NCBI RefSeq assembly: GCF_003263515.1
Contig: NZ_JYDE01000014.1
Coordinates: 92,612-156,611 of the forward strand
Length of the DNA: 64,000 nt
Direction: 5' to 3'
Source: Rahnella inusitata
Lineage (GTDB): Bacteria > Pseudomonadota > Gammaproteobacteria > Enterobacterales > Enterobacteriaceae
Made by a program: the position numbers and the translations under genes
Notes under the pieces: model-generated
The model's input: the letters and a program-made list of their open reading frames with translations, nothing else
The model's database searches: none
Told to the model about the DNA's origin: nothing
In this document: in pieces, positions 18,816 through 26,923 of the stretch
Numbering within the stretch: the stretch's first letter is position 1
Layout: every line of letters begins with the position of its first letter

Positions 18816-19660
18816 CACTCCGCCTCCAGCACGGTACGCGCGGCTTCCATGAAGTGTTTCACCCGCGCCAGCTCGACGTCGTTCCACCACACGCCATTTA
18901 CTTTTAATGCACTGGCGACAATCACACCCTGCGTGCGCGAGAGGATTTCGCCGACGTTCTCCGGCGTGACGCCCGAACCCACCAGCAAAGGCAGCTCGGT
19001 GGCGCTGCGGATTTCGTCGATCTCGCTCAGAGTTGCGCTGTCGCCGGTGCGCTGACCGGTAGCGATCACTGCATCTGCTTCGAAGAAATCGACATCGCGC
19101 GTCAGCTCTTTAATCGAACGGTCAGCGACAATTGCGTGGCTGCCGTGTTTAACGTGGCTGTCTGCGAAAACGCGGATGTGTTCGGCGCGTAACAGGCTGC
19201 GGTAGCGCAATGCTTTGGCCGCTGCGCCTTCGATGAAACCTTCATTAGCGATGTAGGCATTCGCCCACTGGTTGACGCGTACAAAATCCGCGCCGCCGGA
19301 AAGGGCAGTCGCCAGCGCCGGAATGGCGGCATTCGCCAGTACATTAATGCCGAGCGGCACATCAAAGCGGGTGCGGATCCGGTCGGTAATCACCGCCATC
19401 AGCGCGGAGGTCTCCGGGCCGATGTCTTCGGGTTTGGAAAAGGGGATATCGCCATGATTTTCAATAATCAGGCCGTGAACGCCGCCGGAAATATAATTAT
19501 CGGCATCGCGAAGTGCACGCTCGATAATATCATTGATTGATTTTCCGTTGTATTTTGGCGCACCAGGGAAAGGATCACAATGAATAACGCCAATGACCGC
19601 TTTCTTTCGTGAAAAAATAGCTTGTATTGCATTGATTTTTTCTGCTGATATAGAAACCAT
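18815..19660 (-). CDS. BtpA/SgcQ family protein
   Basis: BtpA-family proteins are TIM-barrel-like proteins. One member is linked to photosystem I stability and others, such as SgcQ, sit in sugar gene clusters with no proven reaction. Motifs include VIGVIHCDPFPGAP near residue 20, GLIIENHGDIPF, GINVLANAA, FVRVNQW and TGQRTGD, then LLVGSGVTPEN. The ATG at 19660 has AGGA eight bases upstream; in-frame starts at 19669 and 19678 are possible. It is coupled to the TenA-like gene and divergent from the PfkB kinase. Confidence 0.9.
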   Translation of the reverse strand: MVSISAEKINAIQAIFSRKKAVIGVIHCDPFPGAPKYNGKSINDIIERALRDADNYISGGVHGLIIENHGDIPFSKPEDIGPETSALMAVITDRIRTRFDVPLGINVLANAAIPALATALSGGADFVRVNQWANAYIANEGFIEGAAAKALRYRSLLRAEHIRVFADSHVKHGSHAIVADRSIKELTRDVDFFEADAVIATGQRTGDSATLSEIDEIRSATELPLLVGSGVTPENVGEILSRTQGVIVASALKVNGVWWNDVELARVKHFMEAARTVLEAE

Positions 19661-19687
19661 CTTCTTCATCCTGTTCAAGGAAACACT

Positions 19688-20554
19688 ATGCGTGTTTATG
19701 TTGTCGGTAATATTACTGTCGATGAAAACTGGGCAATTGCCGATATTCCGACAAAAGGTTCATCCGTTCATGGAAATAAAGTCTCACAGGACATTGGCGG
19801 AAAGGGCGCCAATCAGGCAATTCTGCTTTCCCGCTGTGGAATAGACACCACGTTAATCGCCGCCATTGGGCATGATGTGAATGGCCAATGGATAACGAAA
19901 AAAATGCGTGACGAAACCCTGCGCGTTTTACCTGCCGCGTTATTCTCCGGTAACAGCGATACGTCGCTGATTTTTAACTGTGCCGATGGCGATAACGCCA
20001 TTATTACTACCACCACTGCGGCCGATTCCTTAAGCCTCGAGACGCTCACTCAGGCGCTGAAAGATGCCGTGCCCGGCGATGTAATGCTGATGCAGGGCAA
20101 CTTTACGTTCGACAAAACCCGCAGCCTGTTTCAGCTGGCGAAATCACGCGGCATGACCACGGTGTTTAACCCCTCTCCGGTCAAACCGGAATTCGCCCTC
20201 CTGTGGCCGTGGGTGGATATCGCCGTGCTTAACCAGCTGGAAGCGGAAGAACTGCAACCTGTCGGCGTCAAAAATCTGGTGATCACCCAGGGTGCAAAGG
20301 GTGCGACGCTGGCGACGCAAACGGATCAAGCCTTTTGCCCGGCTGTCGCCGCTCAGGCGGTGGATACCACCGGTGCGGGCGACACTTTTCTGGCGGTGAT
20401 GCTGGCTTCCTCGCTGCTGCGAGGTACCGGCATTGACCCGTTATCCCTCGCGCACGCCAGTCAGGCTGCGGCGATTACCGTCGGGCGTCCCGGTACCTAC
20501 AGCGCATTTCCTGTCGCGGCAGAGCTGAAATCCTTACTAAAGCGCACCACCTGA
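19688..20554 (+). CDS. PfkB/ribokinase-family carbohydrate or nucleoside kinase
   Basis: PfkB kinases phosphorylate sugars, nucleosides or related alcohols with ATP. This 288-residue protein has the N-terminal GGKGANQA motif near residues 37-44 and the C-terminal DTTGAGDTF motif near 228-236, which holds the catalytic Asp. Ribokinase is the closest well-known relative, but the substrate cannot be read from sequence. AAGGAA precedes the ATG. It diverges from the BtpA-like gene with only 27 bases between the start codons and converges on the binding-protein gene. Confidence 0.92.
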   Translation: MRVYVVGNITVDENWAIADIPTKGSSVHGNKVSQDIGGKGANQAILLSRCGIDTTLIAAIGHDVNGQWITKKMRDETLRVLPAALFSGNSDTSLIFNCADGDNAIITTTTAADSLSLETLTQALKDAVPGDVMLMQGNFTFDKTRSLFQLAKSRGMTTVFNPSPVKPEFALLWPWVDIAVLNQLEAEELQPVGVKNLVITQGAKGATLATQTDQAFCPAVAAQAVDTTGAGDTFLAVMLASSLLRGTGIDPLSLAHASQAAAITVGRPGTYSAFPVAAELKSLLKRTT

Positions 20555-20562
20555 AACATCAA

Positions 20563-20591
20563 AAACCGGCTCGCATAATGCGGGCCGGTTT
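20563..20591. terminator. Bidirectional terminator between kinase and binding-protein genes
   Basis: Nested arms AAACCGGC plus CGCAT pair with ATGCG plus GCCGGTTT around a single-base loop, with one mismatch between the two arm sections. It lies between two convergent stop codons at 20554 and 20598, so it could end both transcripts. A-rich and T-rich flanks support intrinsic termination. Confidence 0.85.
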
Positions 20592-20597
20592 GCCGGT

Positions 20598-21548
20598 TTA
20601 TTTAAACAGCGGGCGGTAGGTATCGACGTTAGTTTTCGTGACCACGGTGGCCGGAACCAGAATTTTCTTCGGCACGGTTTTACCGGCGGTGATGTCGTTC
20701 AATGCCTTCAGCGCCTGTACGCCCATCTGCTCCGGATCCTGTTGCAACACAGCGGCGACGTAACCGCCGTCAATGCCGGTGATGGCTTTCGCCGTCAAAT
20801 CCCAGCCAAAGACTTTGATGTCTTTCTGGCGTCCCTGGTTCTCCACGGCGGCAATGGCACCGAGCAGCGCGGGTTCGCCGGTCGCGTAAATCGCCGTGAG
20901 ATTCGGGTTGGCGGTGATCAGGTTTTCCGCCGCCGTCATCGCGCTGTCCTGCACGTTACGTCCGTCCACCACGTCGGCCACGGTTATCTTCTTGTTGGCT
21001 TTAATTGTGTCGGTGAAACCTTTCTGACGATCGTTCTGAATGGCAGAGTTAAGTGCGCCGACGATGCCGACGTCCGCTTTGTCATTCATGTTTTTCTTCA
21101 CGTATTCAAGGAAGTATTTGCCGAGGATTTTACCGCCTTCAATATTATCCACGCCGACCTGCGCCGCCTGCGGCCCGTCCGGCAACACTGCATCAATGGC
21201 GATCACCGGGATGTGTGCCGCTGCCGCTTCTTTAATCGCGGGCATAATGCCGTTGACGTCGATGGCATCGACCAGAATGCCTTTCACACCCTGCTGAATA
21301 TAGTTTTCGATGGCGTCATTCTGAGCTACCGGATTATCGGTGGCATTAAAAATCACCAGATTTTTGCCGCTGGCTTTGGCTGCGTCCGTGGCCCCTTTAT
21401 TCATGAGGTTAAAGAACAACGCCTGCTGGTTAATTTGCACCAGTGCATAAGTGGGCTCTGCGGCTATTGCGCCAGACATATAAGTTCCTGACGCAAATAT
21501 TGCGCTGGCCAGTGCTAAAACACGAAATTTTCCGGTGTTGAATATCAT
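20598..21548 (-). CDS. Periplasmic sugar-type ABC substrate-binding protein (RbsB/type I fold)
   Basis: This is the periplasmic binding component of a CUT2 (ribose/autoinducer-type) importer. A signal peptide of about 30 residues ends AGAIAA-like before EPTYALVQIN. The type I fold follows, with NATDNPVAQ, GVKGILVDAIDVNG, VIAIDAVLP and AVLQQDPEQMG. The ATG at 21548 (316 residues) has GAGGA eight bases upstream; a longer frame to 21701 lacks support. The likely partners are the ATPase and permease genes at 23267-25071, on the other strand. Confidence 0.9.
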   Translation of the reverse strand: MIFNTGKFRVLALASAIFASGTYMSGAIAAEPTYALVQINQQALFFNLMNKGATDAAKASGKNLVIFNATDNPVAQNDAIENYIQQGVKGILVDAIDVNGIMPAIKEAAAAHIPVIAIDAVLPDGPQAAQVGVDNIEGGKILGKYFLEYVKKNMNDKADVGIVGALNSAIQNDRQKGFTDTIKANKKITVADVVDGRNVQDSAMTAAENLITANPNLTAIYATGEPALLGAIAAVENQGRQKDIKVFGWDLTAKAITGIDGGYVAAVLQQDPEQMGVQALKALNDITAGKTVPKKILVPATVVTKTNVDTYRPLFK

Positions 21549-21910
21549 TGTTTTTGTCCTCATGGGAATTGAGATATAACCAGCATTGCCCTGGCGAATA
21601 ATCGCTGAGCACAGAATGTGTTGGCAGGACAAATAGCAGAGTGATCGTCGTAAAACCTGTTCAAAAAAAACAGGCTGACCGCAGAGGCCGTCAAAAAACA
21701 TTTTCGCGACCGGTCCGTTTCGGTGCGTGGATAAAATGCTTCAGGTCGGTTGGGAATTGCTTCCCGGGTGGTGCAGGTAAACTGGCTATTACAATTCTCT
21801 GCTTAGGATTTTTTGTCAAGCGCTATTTTTAAGCGGCGCGCAGGCGGTGGAAAATGCTATAACTCTTGCGCGTAGTTATGTTACTGATACCTTTTATCCA
21901 ACGTGGTCTG
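21549..21910. other. Divergent promoter region between binding-protein and LacI genes
   Basis: These 362 bases must hold the promoters of the leftward binding-protein gene and the rightward regulator. I see no exact copy of the GTAAACCGGTTTAC operator found downstream. A partial match, GTAAACTGG, lies near 21777, and an ACCGGT-centred stretch near 21714. Both are too weak to call as operators. Confidence 0.4.
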
Positions 21911-22935
21911 ATGATGAAAAAACGTGTGCTGTTATCCGATGTAGCAAACCTGGCAGGCCTCTCCAAGGCTACGGTGTCGCGCTATATGAATCACAGCATC
22001 GTTCTGCCGCAGGCCACCGTCACCCGGATTGAATCGGCCATTGCCGAGCTCGATTATCGTGGTAACAGCCTCGCGCGCCGCCTGAGCAAAGGCGGCAGCG
22101 AAACACTCGGGCTGGTCCTGTCGGATATCACCAACCCCTTCTTTGCCGAACTGGCGGACGCCGCCGAAGAAGCTGCGTTCGAAAACGGCTACAGCCTGGT
22201 GCTGTGCATCACCCGCAATAATCCCGAGAAGGAAAGCCAGTTTATTCACTGGCTGGATACCTGCCAGGTCGACGGTTTGCTGTTCGCCACCAACCGGCCA
22301 GATAATGGTTCGCTGCGCAAAGAAATTCAGCGTCATCAGCGAATTGTCTTGCTCGATGAAGACATTCCCGGCAGCTGCGCGCCGAAAGTTTTTGCTGACA
22401 ACGAGCAGGGCGGCAGGCTCGCGACTGAACAACTGATCGCCGCCGGGCACCGCGAGATCGCGTTTATCGGCGGGCCGGATGCGCTGATGAGCGTGCGTGA
22501 ACGCTATCAGGGCTTTTGCACCGCGCTGGCGCAGGCCGGGCTGAGCTGCCGCCGGAATGGGTGATGTACGGCGATTACCGCCGCGAATTCGGCCAGCGCG
22601 CGCTTCACCAGCTGTTCAGCCGACCGCAACGCCCGACCGCCGTCTTTGCCGCCAGCGACTTTCTGGTGCTCGGTTTACTCGACGGTCTGCGCGACTTTGG
22701 ACTGCGCGCACCGCAGGCGTTGTCGTTGGTGGGGTTCGATGATGCCAGCTATGCCGATTTCACCCAGCCGCGCATCTCCACCATCCGCCAGCCCGCACGG
22801 GAACTGGGGCGGACGGCGGTCAGTCTGATGCTGCGCCTGCTCAACGGTGAGGAAAATGTTCCCGCAGAAACGCGCCTGCCGGTCAGCTGGGTAGGGCGAG
22901 ATTCCATTCAAAACCTGTTACCTGATCCAAAATAG
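21911..22935 (+). pseudogene. LacI/GalR-family transcriptional regulator, interrupted by a -1 frameshift
   Basis: The first frame runs from the ATG at 21911 to a stop at 22564. It encodes the LacI DNA-binding helix (LSDVANLAGLSKATVSRYMN), the hinge NSLARRLSKGG and the N-terminal effector lobe. The rest of the effector domain (PRPTAVFAASDFLVLG, LVGFDDASYADF) continues in another frame to 22935. Adding one G near 22543 (CTGAG to CTGGAG) joins the two into a normal protein of about 341 residues. It is either a real lesion or a sequence error. It is the likely regulator of the two palindromes downstream. Confidence 0.88.
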
Positions 22936-22995
22936 CGCAAAATGCGCACAGTTTTAGCGCAATCCTTGTTCTCCCCGCTTTAAAAACCTCTGAGT

Positions 22996-23013
22996 CAGTA
23001 AACCGGTTTACTG
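22996..23013. promoter_or_regulatory. LacI-family operator, copy 1
   Basis: CAGTAAACCGGTTTACTG is a perfect 18-bp palindrome with the central CG step typical of LacI/GalR operators. It lies about 270 bases upstream of the ATPase gene and 61 bases after the LacI-type gene. Its 14-bp core recurs exactly at 23168. Confidence 0.88.
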
Positions 23014-23152
23014 GCCTGATAAAAATTATTCAACGCAATTACAGCCAGTTAGAAAACCCGGATCCTCTTGCCCCTGCGCTCTGGCACGGAAGCTGCTTAG
23101 TCTACTTCGGCTGGTAAGTAGTAAAGCGTTTTGTCCCACGGGCACTGGAGAC

Positions 23153-23215
23153 AGTTCTGCTATTCAGGTAAACCGGTTTACAAGGGTGTAAGCCGTGAAC
23201 AGCAGAACTTTTTTT
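23153..23215 (+). terminator. Attenuator-like hairpin with T7 tract enclosing operator 2
   Basis: AGTTCTGCT (23153-23161) pairs perfectly with AGCAGAACT (23201-23209), followed by seven T ending at 23215. The 39-base loop contains the second operator palindrome, which could itself fold. It has the form of an intrinsic terminator in the leader of the ABC operon, but a 9-bp stem with a long loop may be weak. It could also be chance. Confidence 0.45.
23168..23181. promoter_or_regulatory. LacI-family operator, copy 2
   Basis: GTAAACCGGTTTAC repeats the 14-bp core of copy 1 exactly. It lies 85 bases upstream of the ATPase start. Two operators 170 bases centre to centre would permit repression by DNA looping; that is inferred. 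Confidence 0.88.
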
Positions 23216-23266
23216 CTCCCCGCCTTCAAACCCCTTACAACCGAAATCGGGTGACAGGAGTTCCAG

Positions 23267-24049
23267 ATGCAACAGGCTAAACCCGGCGTACCGCGGGTAG
23301 AAATGGTCAATATCACCAAGACCTACGGGTCAATTCGTTCACTGCGCGGCGTGAATCTCAAGCTGGAACCGGGCGAAGTGCTGGGGCTGGTGGGGGATAA
23401 CGGTGCGGGGAAATCGACGCTGACCAAAGTGCTGTCCGGCGCGGTGGTGCCGACCAGCGGAGCCATCCGCGTGGACGGCGAAGAGATGCACTTTACCAAT
23501 CCGGCGGATGCCCGCCGTTGCCATATCGAAATGGTGTATCAGGATCTCTCGCTGTGCGACACCGTCGATGTCGCGGGAAATCTGTTTATGGGACGTGAGC
23601 CAATGAAACATCTGCTCGGGATCCCCTTTTTGGATCAAACCAAAATGCACGCCGATGCGCGGGAAATGCTCAAAGGACTGGGGATTTCGATTCCTGACAC
23701 TCATCTGCTGGTACGCAATCTCTCCGGCGGTCAGCGACAGGCGATTGCCATTGCCCGCGCGGCGGCGTTCGATCCGAAAGTGCTGATCATGGATGAACCC
23801 ACGGCCGCACTGGCGGTGGCCGAAGTCGAAGCGGTGCTGGAATTGATCCGCCGGGTCAGCGCCCGTGGCGTTAGCGTCATTTTAATCACCCACCGTTTAC
23901 AGGATTTATTCCTGGTTTGTGACCGCATCATGGTGATGTACGAAGGCACCAACGTCGCGGATCGCAAGGTGGCTGAAACCAGTCTGGGTGACATTGTGAA
24001 TCTGATTGTCGGCGAGAAATTCACCGCACAATCTGCCGCCGCGCATTGA
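23267..24049 (+). CDS. Sugar-type ABC importer ATPase, single-domain
   Basis: This protein powers a CUT2-type importer. It has Walker A GDNGAGKST near residues 43-51, the signature LSGGQ near 151, and Walker B VLIMDEPTAAL near 170. At 260 residues it has one nucleotide-binding domain, unlike RbsA, which has two fused. It would work as a dimer. It begins the rightward operon, 12 bases before the permease gene, and lies just downstream of the two operators. The ATG has CAGGAG upstream. Confidence 0.93.
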   Translation: MQQAKPGVPRVEMVNITKTYGSIRSLRGVNLKLEPGEVLGLVGDNGAGKSTLTKVLSGAVVPTSGAIRVDGEEMHFTNPADARRCHIEMVYQDLSLCDTVDVAGNLFMGREPMKHLLGIPFLDQTKMHADAREMLKGLGISIPDTHLLVRNLSGGQRQAIAIARAAAFDPKVLIMDEPTAALAVAEVEAVLELIRRVSARGVSVILITHRLQDLFLVCDRIMVMYEGTNVADRKVAETSLGDIVNLIVGEKFTAQSAAAH

Positions 24050-24060
24050 GGTAAAACAGG

Positions 24061-25071
24061 ATGAGTATGATCAACTTAAGTGGTTCACGGGTTATCCGGC
24101 ACTCGCTGCCGCGGCGCATATTGCATAACCACTCGGGCGTAGTGAGCATTGCGCTGTTTTTTATCTTCTGTTGCGTGGTCTTTTCGCTTATCACCAACAA
24201 CTTTCTCAGCAGCACTAACTGGCTGAACATCGTCCGCCAGAGTGCGCCGCTGCTGATCGTCGCCACCGCCATGACACTGGTGATCACGACCGGTGGTATC
24301 GATCTCTCGGTCGGCTCCACGCTGGCGCTGGTCGGTGCGCTGTCGGCGATTGCGCTTAATTACTGGGGATTGCCGTGGCCGGTGGTGCTGGTTGGCGGGT
24401 TAGTGCTCGGCGGTCTGGTCGGTGCCATCAACGGATTCTTTATCGCCTACGAAGGCATTCCGGCGTTTATCGTCACCCTCGCCATGCTGGCGGTGGTACG
24501 CGGCGTTGCGCTACTGATTACCCAGGGATATTCGATTCCGATCCCGGAAGACAGCCTTTTTGCCTTTATGGGGCGCGCCTGGGTTATTGGCATTCCAATG
24601 CCTGCCCTGATCGCCATCATTGCGCTGGCCGTCGGACATATCGTGTTGAATCACATGCGCTTTGGCCGCTATGTGACCGCCATTGGTGCGAATGCTGAAG
24701 GCGCGCGCCGCAGCGGAATCAACACCAAAGCCGTCACGCTTCGTGTCTATGTCATCAGCGGCATGGCCGCCGCACTGGCGGGGATGATTATCACCGCGCG
24801 GCTCGGCAGCGGGTCGTCGAATCAGGGTGAAGGCTTTGAATTGCAGGTCATCGCCGCCGTGGTGCTCGGCAGCACCAGCCTGTTTGGCGGTTTCGGCACC
24901 ATCATCGGCACGTTGCTGGGCGCGATGTCGATTGCGATTATTCAGAACGGCCTGATTCTCTCGCACATTTCCCCGTTCTACACCCAGATTGCTACCGGCA
25001 CCATCATCCTGCTGGCCATCTGGCTGAACACCCGCATTCTCAATCCGGCGCGATCGCCGTCGAAAGGATAG
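24061..25071 (+). CDS. Sugar-type ABC importer permease (RbsC family)
   Basis: This inner-membrane permease has 336 residues with about eight to ten hydrophobic segments. Family features include TGGIDLSVGSTLALVGALSA near residues 78-97, NGFFIAYEGIPAFIVTLAML near 122-141, and GANAEGARRSGI, a typical coupling loop. The C terminus holds VVLGSTSLFGGFGTIIGTLLG. It belongs with the ATPase before it and the binding protein at 20598. Only four bases separate it from the phosphotriesterase-family gene. Confidence 0.93.
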   Translation: MSMINLSGSRVIRHSLPRRILHNHSGVVSIALFFIFCCVVFSLITNNFLSSTNWLNIVRQSAPLLIVATAMTLVITTGGIDLSVGSTLALVGALSAIALNYWGLPWPVVLVGGLVLGGLVGAINGFFIAYEGIPAFIVTLAMLAVVRGVALLITQGYSIPIPEDSLFAFMGRAWVIGIPMPALIAIIALAVGHIVLNHMRFGRYVTAIGANAEGARRSGINTKAVTLRVYVISGMAAALAGMIITARLGSGSSNQGEGFELQVIAAVVLGSTSLFGGFGTIIGTLLGAMSIAIIQNGLILSHISPFYTQIATGTIILLAIWLNTRILNPARSPSKG

Positions 25072-25074
25072 CCG

Positions 25075-26157
25075 ATGAAAGGATCAATTTTTCGTCACGC
25101 CGATCCGCTGCCGGTGGGCGTGGGCAGCGGTCAGGTGATGACCGTGCTTGGGCCGATGCCGTTAGCCGAAATGGGCGTAACGCTGATGCATGAACACATT
25201 CTGCTGGATGCCTCCGGTAAGTGGGTCGCGCCGTGCTGTTGCAGCGATCGTCACGTCGCCGAAATGCCGGTCTCAATCGAAAATCTGGGCGAGCTGTCAC
25301 TCAATCCGCTGATGAGCCGCGACAACTGCCAGCTGTTCGATGTGGACGTGGCGATTGAGGAGCTGCTGAAGTACCGCGCGCTGGGCGGGCAAACAGTGGT
25401 CGATCCGACCAATATCGGTATTGGCCGCGATCCTAAAGCGTTGCAACGGATTTCACGCCTCACCGGCCTGAACATTGTGATGGGCACCGGTTTGTATCTC
25501 GAGCCGTCGCACCCGGAATGGGTGAAAAGTATCTCGCTGGAACAGCTGACCGAAAAGCTGATTTATGACGTCGGCGGTGCGGAGAATAAGCCGGAGGTGA
25601 TTGCCGGGCTTATTGGCGAAATCGGTGTTTCCAGCCGTTTTACGCCGGATGAGGAAAAATCGCTGCGCGCGGCGGGCAGGGCGAGCGCCGCTACCGGCGT
25701 ACCGATCGAGGTACATCTGCCGGGCTGGGAACGGCTTGGCCACAAAGTGCTGGATATCCTCGAACACGAAGGGGCAGATCTGCGCCACACCGTGTTGTGC
25801 CACATGAATCCAAGCTTTGCGGATAAACGCTATCAGCGCGAACTGGCGCAACGCGGCGCGTTCCTCGAATACGACATGATCGGCATGAGCTACTACTACG
25901 CCGATGAATCTGCTCAATCTCCGTCTGACGAAGAGAATGCGCGGGCGATTCGCGAGCTGATTGATGACGGTTTCATCGGGCAGATTCTGCTGTCGCAGGA
26001 CGTATTTTTAAAAACCATGTTAACCCGCTACGGCGGGCACGGTTACGGCTACATCCTGAAGCATTTTGTTCCCCGTCTGCGTCGGCATGGCGTCAGCGGC
26101 GAGCAGTTGGAAAACCTCATGATTAAAAACCCGCAGCGCGTCTTTGGCGGGGAATAA
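25075..26157 (+). CDS. Phosphotriesterase-family metal-dependent hydrolase
   Basis: This is an amidohydrolase-superfamily TIM barrel of the PTE/Php group, which includes lactonases and phosphotriesterases. Likely metal ligands are the two His of MHEHI near residues 38-42, an acid in GEIGVS (the place of carboxylated Lys or Glu), His of EVHLPG, His of LCHMN, and Asp of LSQDVF. The length of 360 residues is typical. The native substrate cannot be told. The gene lies between the permease and the amidotransferase-like gene in one operon. Confidence 0.9.
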   Translation: MKGSIFRHADPLPVGVGSGQVMTVLGPMPLAEMGVTLMHEHILLDASGKWVAPCCCSDRHVAEMPVSIENLGELSLNPLMSRDNCQLFDVDVAIEELLKYRALGGQTVVDPTNIGIGRDPKALQRISRLTGLNIVMGTGLYLEPSHPEWVKSISLEQLTEKLIYDVGGAENKPEVIAGLIGEIGVSSRFTPDEEKSLRAAGRASAATGVPIEVHLPGWERLGHKVLDILEHEGADLRHTVLCHMNPSFADKRYQRELAQRGAFLEYDMIGMSYYYADESAQSPSDEENARAIRELIDDGFIGQILLSQDVFLKTMLTRYGGHGYGYILKHFVPRLRRHGVSGEQLENLMIKNPQRVFGGE

Positions 26158-26167
26158 GGAGAAAGTG

Positions 26168-26923
26168 ATGAAGAAGAAAATCCTGCTGGTGGGCGAATCC
26201 TGGACCAGCACATCCACGCACATCAAAGGTTTTGATCAGTTTGCCACAGCGACCTGGCACAACGGCGCGACCGGTTTTCTTGCCGCGCTGGCGGACAGCG
26301 AGTATGAGATCACCCACATGACCGCCCACGACGCGCCGGTCAGTTTTCCACTCACACTCGCCCGGCTTCAGGAGTGGGACGCCATCATTCTTTCCGATAT
26401 CGGCGCCAATACGCTGCTGCTGCACCCGGATACCTGGTTGAAAAGTCAGCGCACTGCCAACCGCCTGACGCTTATTCATGATTACGTGGCGGCAGGCGGC
26501 AGCCTGATGATGATCGGCGGGTATTACAGTTTTCAGGGGATCAACGGCGGCGCGCGTTATCGCAATACCGCCGTGGAAAAAGTGCTGCCGGTGCGCTGTC
26601 TGGCGTGGGATGACCGCATCGAAACCCCGGAAGGTATTTATCCTGACATCAAAGAGCCGCACGCCGTGTTTACCGATATCACCGGTGACTGGCCGTGGCT
26701 GCTCGGCTACAACGAAGTTGAGATGCATCCGGAAGGCAAACTGCTGGCAACGGTGGCCGGAACGCAGCATCCGCTGGTCGCGGTGCGGGAATATCAGCAG
26801 GGGCGATCGCTGGTGTGGACCAGTGATATGTCCGCGCACTGGCTGCCGGAAGAGTTCGCCGCATGGCCGGGCTACCGCCAGCTGTGGGTGAACTGTCTGG
26901 ACTGGCTGACGGGTAAAGCCTGA
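26168..26923 (+). CDS. Glutamine-amidotransferase-like protein (DUF1355-type), no catalytic Cys seen
   Basis: This 251-residue soluble protein begins KKKILLVGESWTSTSTH. It has the flavodoxin-like fold of class I glutamine-amidotransferase-like proteins (DAIILSDIGANTL, then GGSLMMIGGYYSFQG). Where an active amidotransferase has a Gly-x-Cys-x-Gly elbow, this one shows GGYYSF with no Cys, so amidotransferase activity is unlikely. Similar proteins occur with sugar catabolism genes. The ATG at 26168 has AAGGAGA upstream. Its stop overlaps the M20 peptidase start. Confidence 0.82.
   Translation: MKKKILLVGESWTSTSTHIKGFDQFATATWHNGATGFLAALADSEYEITHMTAHDAPVSFPLTLARLQEWDAIILSDIGANTLLLHPDTWLKSQRTANRLTLIHDYVAAGGSLMMIGGYYSFQGINGGARYRNTAVEKVLPVRCLAWDDRIETPEGIYPDIKEPHAVFTDITGDWPWLLGYNEVEMHPEGKLLATVAGTQHPLVAVREYQQGRSLVWTSDMSAHWLPEEFAAWPGYRQLWVNCLDWLTGKA

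Larger units (their letters stand above)
22936..23266. other. Regulatory region upstream of the ABC importer operon
   Basis: These 331 bases hold no gene. They contain two identical palindromic operators with centres 170 bases apart and a hairpin followed by seven T, all listed separately. They separate the LacI-type gene from the ATPase gene and should include the operon promoter. Confidence 0.7.

Noticed and set aside
21709..21790. Degenerate copies of the LacI operator near the binding-protein promoter
   Set aside because: Only short partial matches (ACCGGT core, GTAAACTGG half) are present, too weak to call.
26168..26923. Active glutamine amidotransferase
   Set aside because: No cysteine is found at the nucleophile elbow (GGYYSF).
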